Notes under the pieces: generated by a model
Database searches by the model: none
What the model was told of the DNA's origin: nothing
The model's input: only the letters and a program-made list of their open reading frames with translations
Shown: one piece after another, positions 59,214 to 62,815 of the stretch
How the letters are laid out: each line of letters opens with the position of its first letter
How positions within the stretch are numbered: the first letter of the stretch is position 1
Assembly (NCBI GenBank): GCA_900540475.1
Contig: UQGG01000042.1
Coordinates: 1 to 62,815 of the forward strand
Length of the DNA: 62,815 nt
Direction: 5' to 3'
Source of the DNA: an uncultured Robinsoniella sp.
GTDB taxonomy: Bacteria > Bacillota > Clostridia > Lachnospirales > Lachnospiraceae
Translations under genes and position numbers: made by a program

Positions 59214-60680
59214 CTATATAATGATACAAATCAGGCTTCCATTAGACTCATTTACAATCTTCTTCATGGTATCCTGCAGTTTTGTCTGGCTCTCTTCTCC
59301 AATCTTGGCAAGCTTAGTATGAATGCCGTCATCCACCAGCTGTTCGATTGATTTACCAAAAATATTGGTATTCCAGATACCATCCTTGGCGCTGTTTTCA
59401 TTGATAAAGGACATCAGATCCTGCGCCTGCTGCTCACTGCCTACTATTGGTGCAATTTCTGTCTCAATATCAGCACGAATGAGATGAACCGACGGACTGG
59501 CTGCTTTGATCTTCACGCCGAATTTACTGCCCTGCTTAATGACAACCGGGGCATCCAGAACAATTTCTTCCTGTTTTGGCGTAATAATACCATAGCCGGT
59601 ATTTCGGACTGCTTCCAGAGCATTTTCTACTTTCTCATATTCGCCTTTTTTCCGTGAAAGTTCTTTAATAATGCCAAGAAGCTGGTATTCGCCCTGGATC
59701 GGAACTCCCGCCATATCACTGAGCATCTCGTAGTAATATGTATCGTCCAGATCTATGCGGACTTTGGCAGTTCCCTGGGACAGCTCGATCGCATCAAGCT
59801 TCACGTTATTGATAAAGTCATAGTCCATTTGCAGTGCATCATTGTTAATATCCCGGATATGCTGCATTTTCTTCATGATTTCCCGAATGCTCTTAATCAG
59901 GCTTTCCTTGATTACATGATCGCCCGGAAGCATTTCCACCCATTTCGGCACATAAAATTCTATTTTTACCAGTGGGAATTCGTATAATACCTGTTCCAGG
60001 ATTCTGGTAACATCTTCTTTTTTCAGCTGCTCACAGTTTACCGGCATAGCCGTAACCCCAAAAGTATCAAAAATATAAGATGCTGCCTGCTTAGCTTCTT
60101 CTCCGTAAGGACGTTCCGAGTTCACTAGCACCAGGAAGGGTTTCCCGATATTTTTCAATTCGGTAATGGCACGTTTTTCCGGTTCCAGATAATTCTCTCT
60201 TGGTATTTCTCCAAATGTTCCGTCACAGGTAACAACTAATCCGATGGTCGCGTGATCCCGGATAACTTTTCTCGTTCCGATTTCCGCCGCCTGAGTAAAT
60301 GGAATTTCTTTTTCCGACCAGGGTGTCTTCACCATACGAACTTTCTCATTGTCGTCCATTCCGGCTGCGCCTTTTACCATGTAGCCTACGCAGTCGATCA
60401 GCCGCATCCTTACATCCACATCTTCTGATAAAGACAGTTTTGCAGCTTCTTTTGGTATGAATTTTGGTTCTACCGTTGTAATGGTACGTCCTTTGCCGCT
60501 GGTTGGCATTTCATCTGTTGCAATCGCCTTGTCGTTTTCTTTTAACGCCGGCAATACCATCAGTTCCATAAATCTACGGATGAAAGTAGATTTTCCTGTC
60601 CTTACAGGCCCGACTACGCCGATGAAGATCTCACCTCTGGTACGGGCTTGTATATCTTTGTATAAATTGAATTCTTCCAT
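59214..60680 (-). CDS. spoIVA: stage IV sporulation protein A (spore coat ATPase)
   Basis: The 488-residue protein (Bacillus form 492) is the coat-basement ATPase made in the mother cell, which polymerises on the forespore surface. Walker A GVVGPVRTGKSTFIRR, the switch-like RTITTVEPKFIPKEA and the C-terminal membrane-anchoring end (KKIVNESNGSLICIII) are conserved. The ATG at 60680 with GGGGG seven bases upstream is preferred over a longer frame. A hairpin at 60688-60723 includes this ribosome binding site. Confidence 0.97.
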   Translation of the reverse strand: MEEFNLYKDIQARTRGEIFIGVVGPVRTGKSTFIRRFMELMVLPALKENDKAIATDEMPTSGKGRTITTVEPKFIPKEAAKLSLSEDVDVRMRLIDCVGYMVKGAAGMDDNEKVRMVKTPWSEKEIPFTQAAEIGTRKVIRDHATIGLVVTCDGTFGEIPRENYLEPEKRAITELKNIGKPFLVLVNSERPYGEEAKQAASYIFDTFGVTAMPVNCEQLKKEDVTRILEQVLYEFPLVKIEFYVPKWVEMLPGDHVIKESLIKSIREIMKKMQHIRDINNDALQMDYDFINNVKLDAIELSQGTAKVRIDLDDTYYYEMLSDMAGVPIQGEYQLLGIIKELSRKKGEYEKVENALEAVRNTGYGIITPKQEEIVLDAPVVIKQGSKFGVKIKAASPSVHLIRADIETEIAPIVGSEQQAQDLMSFINENSAKDGIWNTNIFGKSIEQLVDDGIHTKLAKIGEESQTKLQDTMKKIVNESNGSLICIII

Positions 60681-60687
60681 TAAAATA

Positions 60688-60723
60688 CCCCCTCTATATA
60701 CTGGTATAGTATATGCAGAGGGG
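60688..60723 (-). promoter_or_regulatory. spoIVA upstream palindrome: ribosome-site hairpin or mother-cell promoter
   Basis: CCCCTCT and AGAGGGG, with inner ATATACT/AGTATAT arms and a two-base bulge, form a 14-bp stem whose 3' arm contains the spoIVA ribosome binding site. The same sequence includes CATATACTA on the coding strand, a fair match to mother-cell sigma -10 boxes (CATAnnnTA). If that is the promoter, most of the hairpin would not be transcribed. Confidence 0.5.
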
Positions 60724-60785
60724 GCCAATGATAGAATCATTGATAGTATCATTTTTCAAAAACGAATTCTGGTAAAGTACCTGCT

Positions 60786-62519
60786 TTATTCTTCTCCCGG
60801 CATCTTCCAGCTGTGATGATCGGTATGCAGCAGTTCATGGGCGCGGTGAGACAGCGGACGCTGCAAATAATGCTGGTAACACTGGACAATAGACGGATTC
60901 TCATGAGAGAACCGTACATCGCTGACCTGATCCAGTCCATAGAGATTTGCCGCACGCACTTCCGCCAGTTCTTCTCCATCCTGAATTGGCTGGCCGCCGC
61001 CGCCGGAACATCCGCCAGGACATGCCATAATTTCAACAAAGTCGTAGTCTGCTTTTCCTTTTCGGATAGCCTTTATTAACTCCCTGGCATTTCCAAGTCC
61101 ACTGGCTACTGCTACACGCAAAGGCGTACCCGCCAGATCAAAGGTAGCTTCTTTCCATCCCTGCATACCACGGACATCTTTAAATGCGTCGGGATCCGGA
61201 TTTTCATTGGTAACGAAATAATAAGCGGTACGAAGTGCTGCTTCCATAACGCCGCCCGTTGCACCGAATATCACACCCGCACCGGAACCAATGCCAAGTG
61301 GCATATCGAATTCTTCCTCTTCCAGTTCTTTTGCAGCAATATGTTCCGCACGGATCATCCGGTCTACTTCTCTGGTTGTAAGTACTACGTCCACATCCGG
61401 GCCGGCACCGGCATCATTGATGGTCGGTATTGCGCACTCATGCTTTTTCGCAAGACATGGCATAATGGAAATGGAATAAATTCTGGATGGATCTACCCCC
61501 AGTAAATCCGCATAATAGCTCTTCGCCATTGCTCCAAACATCTGCTGGGGCGATTTGGCGGTGGACAGCTGATCTACCATATCCGGATACTGTGCCTTTA
61601 AGAAGCGCACCCATCCCGGACAGCAAGAGGTAAACATCGGGAATTTTTCTTTCTCTTTATTTTCCACTTTCTTTAAAAATTCGCTTGCCTCTTCCATAAT
61701 CGTAAGATCGGCGGAAAAGTCCGTATCAAAAATATAATCAAATCCCATCTTGCGAAGGGCAGAAACCAGGCGGTTTACAGTGGCAAACTCACGGTCCAGA
61801 CCGAAAGGCTCGCCCCAGGCTGCACGAACGGAGGGTGCAATCTGCACTACCGTTATTTTATCCGGATCCGCCAGCGCATCGAATACACGGTCTGTATCAT
61901 CTCTTTCCCGAAGGGCTCCAACCGGACAATGGGTAATACACTGCCCGCAAAGGGTACAGTCCGCCTCTTCCAGGGTACGGTTGCCCGATACGTCTACTGT
62001 GGTTCGGGAACCGGTATTTGCCAGATCCCATACATTCAGACTCTGGATCTTATCACACACCTGGATACAGCGCATACATTTGATACATTTCTCATAGTTG
62101 CGAAGCAGCGGAAATTCCTTTGACCCTTTTATATGGGACAGCTTCGTCTGATAAGGTACATGATAGATACCCAGATCGTTGGATATTTTCTGGAGGTTGC
62201 AGTTCCCGCTTCTAACACAGGAAGGACAACTGCAGTCATGCTGGGATAATATAAGTTTTACATTGGTCATTCTGGTTTTACGGACTTTGGGACTGTTGGT
62301 ATGGATTACCATGCCGTTTTCTACCACGTTGTTACATGCAGACACTAACTTTGTGATTCCTTCCACTTCTACAACGCAGACTCTGCAGGCTCCGATTTCA
62401 TTAATTTCTTTTAAATAGCACAGAGTCGGGATATGAATTCCTGCACTTCTAGCTGCTTCTAAAATGGTAGTGCCTTCAGCCGCTTCGATCTGCTGTTTAT
62501 CGATTGTCAATTTTACCAT
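60786..62519 (-). CDS. [FeFe] hydrogenase, group A
   Basis: The 577-residue hydrogenase has a [2Fe-2S] domain (Cys34, 45, 48, 62), a His/Cys [4Fe-4S] site (His94, Cys98, 101, 107) and two ferredoxin clusters (Cys145-155 and Cys188-198). The complete H-cluster motifs are TSCCPGW near 297, MPCLAKKHE near 353, and EIMACPGGCSGGGGQP near 497-511. It should exchange electrons between H2 and ferredoxin or a partner flavoprotein. It overlaps the upstream oxidoreductase gene by 7 bases, suggesting a complex. Confidence 0.96.
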   Translation of the reverse strand: MVKLTIDKQQIEAAEGTTILEAARSAGIHIPTLCYLKEINEIGACRVCVVEVEGITKLVSACNNVVENGMVIHTNSPKVRKTRMTNVKLILSQHDCSCPSCVRSGNCNLQKISNDLGIYHVPYQTKLSHIKGSKEFPLLRNYEKCIKCMRCIQVCDKIQSLNVWDLANTGSRTTVDVSGNRTLEEADCTLCGQCITHCPVGALRERDDTDRVFDALADPDKITVVQIAPSVRAAWGEPFGLDREFATVNRLVSALRKMGFDYIFDTDFSADLTIMEEASEFLKKVENKEKEKFPMFTSCCPGWVRFLKAQYPDMVDQLSTAKSPQQMFGAMAKSYYADLLGVDPSRIYSISIMPCLAKKHECAIPTINDAGAGPDVDVVLTTREVDRMIRAEHIAAKELEEEEFDMPLGIGSGAGVIFGATGGVMEAALRTAYYFVTNENPDPDAFKDVRGMQGWKEATFDLAGTPLRVAVASGLGNARELIKAIRKGKADYDFVEIMACPGGCSGGGGQPIQDGEELAEVRAANLYGLDQVSDVRFSHENPSIVQCYQHYLQRPLSHRAHELLHTDHHSWKMPGEE

Positions 62520-62815
62520 TTTTCTATCCTCCCTCCTTTAAATACACCAAATCCAAAGTGATCGCAGCACAGACACCTTCTGGATTCCTGACATGCTTCC
62601 TCATGAGTTATGCCGCATTCAATCAGTTCAAAATCATCTTTCCGCTCGGAAGCATCCCGTTCTTTCATGGTAACGCGTCCGCAGGCATTTCTGTCATCCA
62701 GCCTGATCTTTGGAATCTCTACATCTGATTTAATGGTGTGTTTAAATCCAAGGTATTCATCGATATTGGCAGCAGCCACTTTTTCCGCTGCGAAGGCACC
62801 AAAAATGGTACAAAG
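62513..62815 (-). CDS. C-terminal end of a GltD-like NAD(P)/FAD oxidoreductase (partial)
   Basis: Only the last 100 residues are in the window; the frame is open to the right edge. IFGAFAAEKVAAANIDEYLG resembles the helix after the FAD-binding site in glutamate-synthase small-subunit-like flavoproteins. The final part has a CxxxxxxCLCC-type cysteine cluster (EACQESRRCLCCDHFGFG). With the hydrogenase it probably links H2 to NAD(P)H and ferredoxin, as in bifurcating systems; this is inferred. Confidence 0.7.
   Translation of the reverse strand, partial: LCTIFGAFAAEKVAAANIDEYLGFKHTIKSDVEIPKIRLDDRNACGRVTMKERDASERKDDFELIECGITHEEACQESRRCLCCDHFGFGVFKGGRIEKW

Overview
The window looks like a chromosomal segment of a low-to-moderate GC, spore-forming clostridium, most likely a Lachnospiraceae gut anaerobe. 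The evidence is an alpha/beta-type SASP, SpoIVA and a YtfJ/GerW-family protein; three secreted proteins with tyrosine/tryptophan-rich cell-wall-binding repeats; a HisZ-dependent short HisG and a HisF-like/HisI/HisE fusion; a group A [FeFe] hydrogenase; and strong GGAGG ribosome binding sites with TTGACA-N17-TATAAT promoters. Genus is not assigned. Almost everything is on the minus strand. No tRNA, rRNA, CRISPR array, prophage or transposase gene was found.

Layout. 1-218 holds a structured GC-rich intergenic element. 219-2363 carries a Na/phosphate symporter and a small membrane protein. 2589-4743 (+) is a TetR regulator, a methyltransferase under a matching operator, and 3-methyladenine glycosylase. 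4785-6128 is a secreted phosphodiester glycosidase. 6314-11466 is hisZ-hisG-hisD-hisB-hisIE from one promoter. 11577-20775 is a run of nucleic-acid maintenance and RNA modification genes (RecU, two pseudouridine synthases, YgiQ, an RsmF-type methylase) with a small alarmone synthetase and an M23 peptidase. 21052-23655 has a YlbJ-like membrane protein, a coiled-coil protein, coaD and rsmD.

24012-33074 is a phosphate regulon: phoP-phoR, then pstS-pstC-pstA-pstB-phoU behind an apparent PhoP box, then a second Na/phosphate symporter; methylglyoxal synthase follows. With the first symporter and a polyphosphate:AMP phosphotransferase (41775-43277), phosphate handling is a recurrent theme. 33753-41696 mixes spore genes (SASP, YtfJ), recG, a FakA-like kinase with Asp23, and rpmB. 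43551-49870 is a division/wall block (zapA, U32 peptidase, FtsW/RodA, class B PBP, NUDIX). 50138-52811 is NusG-II, Gx transporter, ruvA and ruvB. 53110-56537 is a cobalamin nucleotide-loop operon (cobT, cobU, cobS, a second CobU-like gene, cobC). 56687-58895 is a pair of secreted wall hydrolases, followed by spoIVA and, at the right edge, the [FeFe] hydrogenase with the end of a flavin oxidoreductase.

The least ordinary content is between genes. Several families of small palindromic repeats recur: an AGAGCGTGTTT-ended MITE-like element; a 95-bp hairpin pair around rpmB; a two-copy element at 50011 and 59079; and tandem 74-bp units in the NusG-II leader whose arms show a compensatory base change and whose relative lies directly before cobU. 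These are the best candidates for undescribed biology here.
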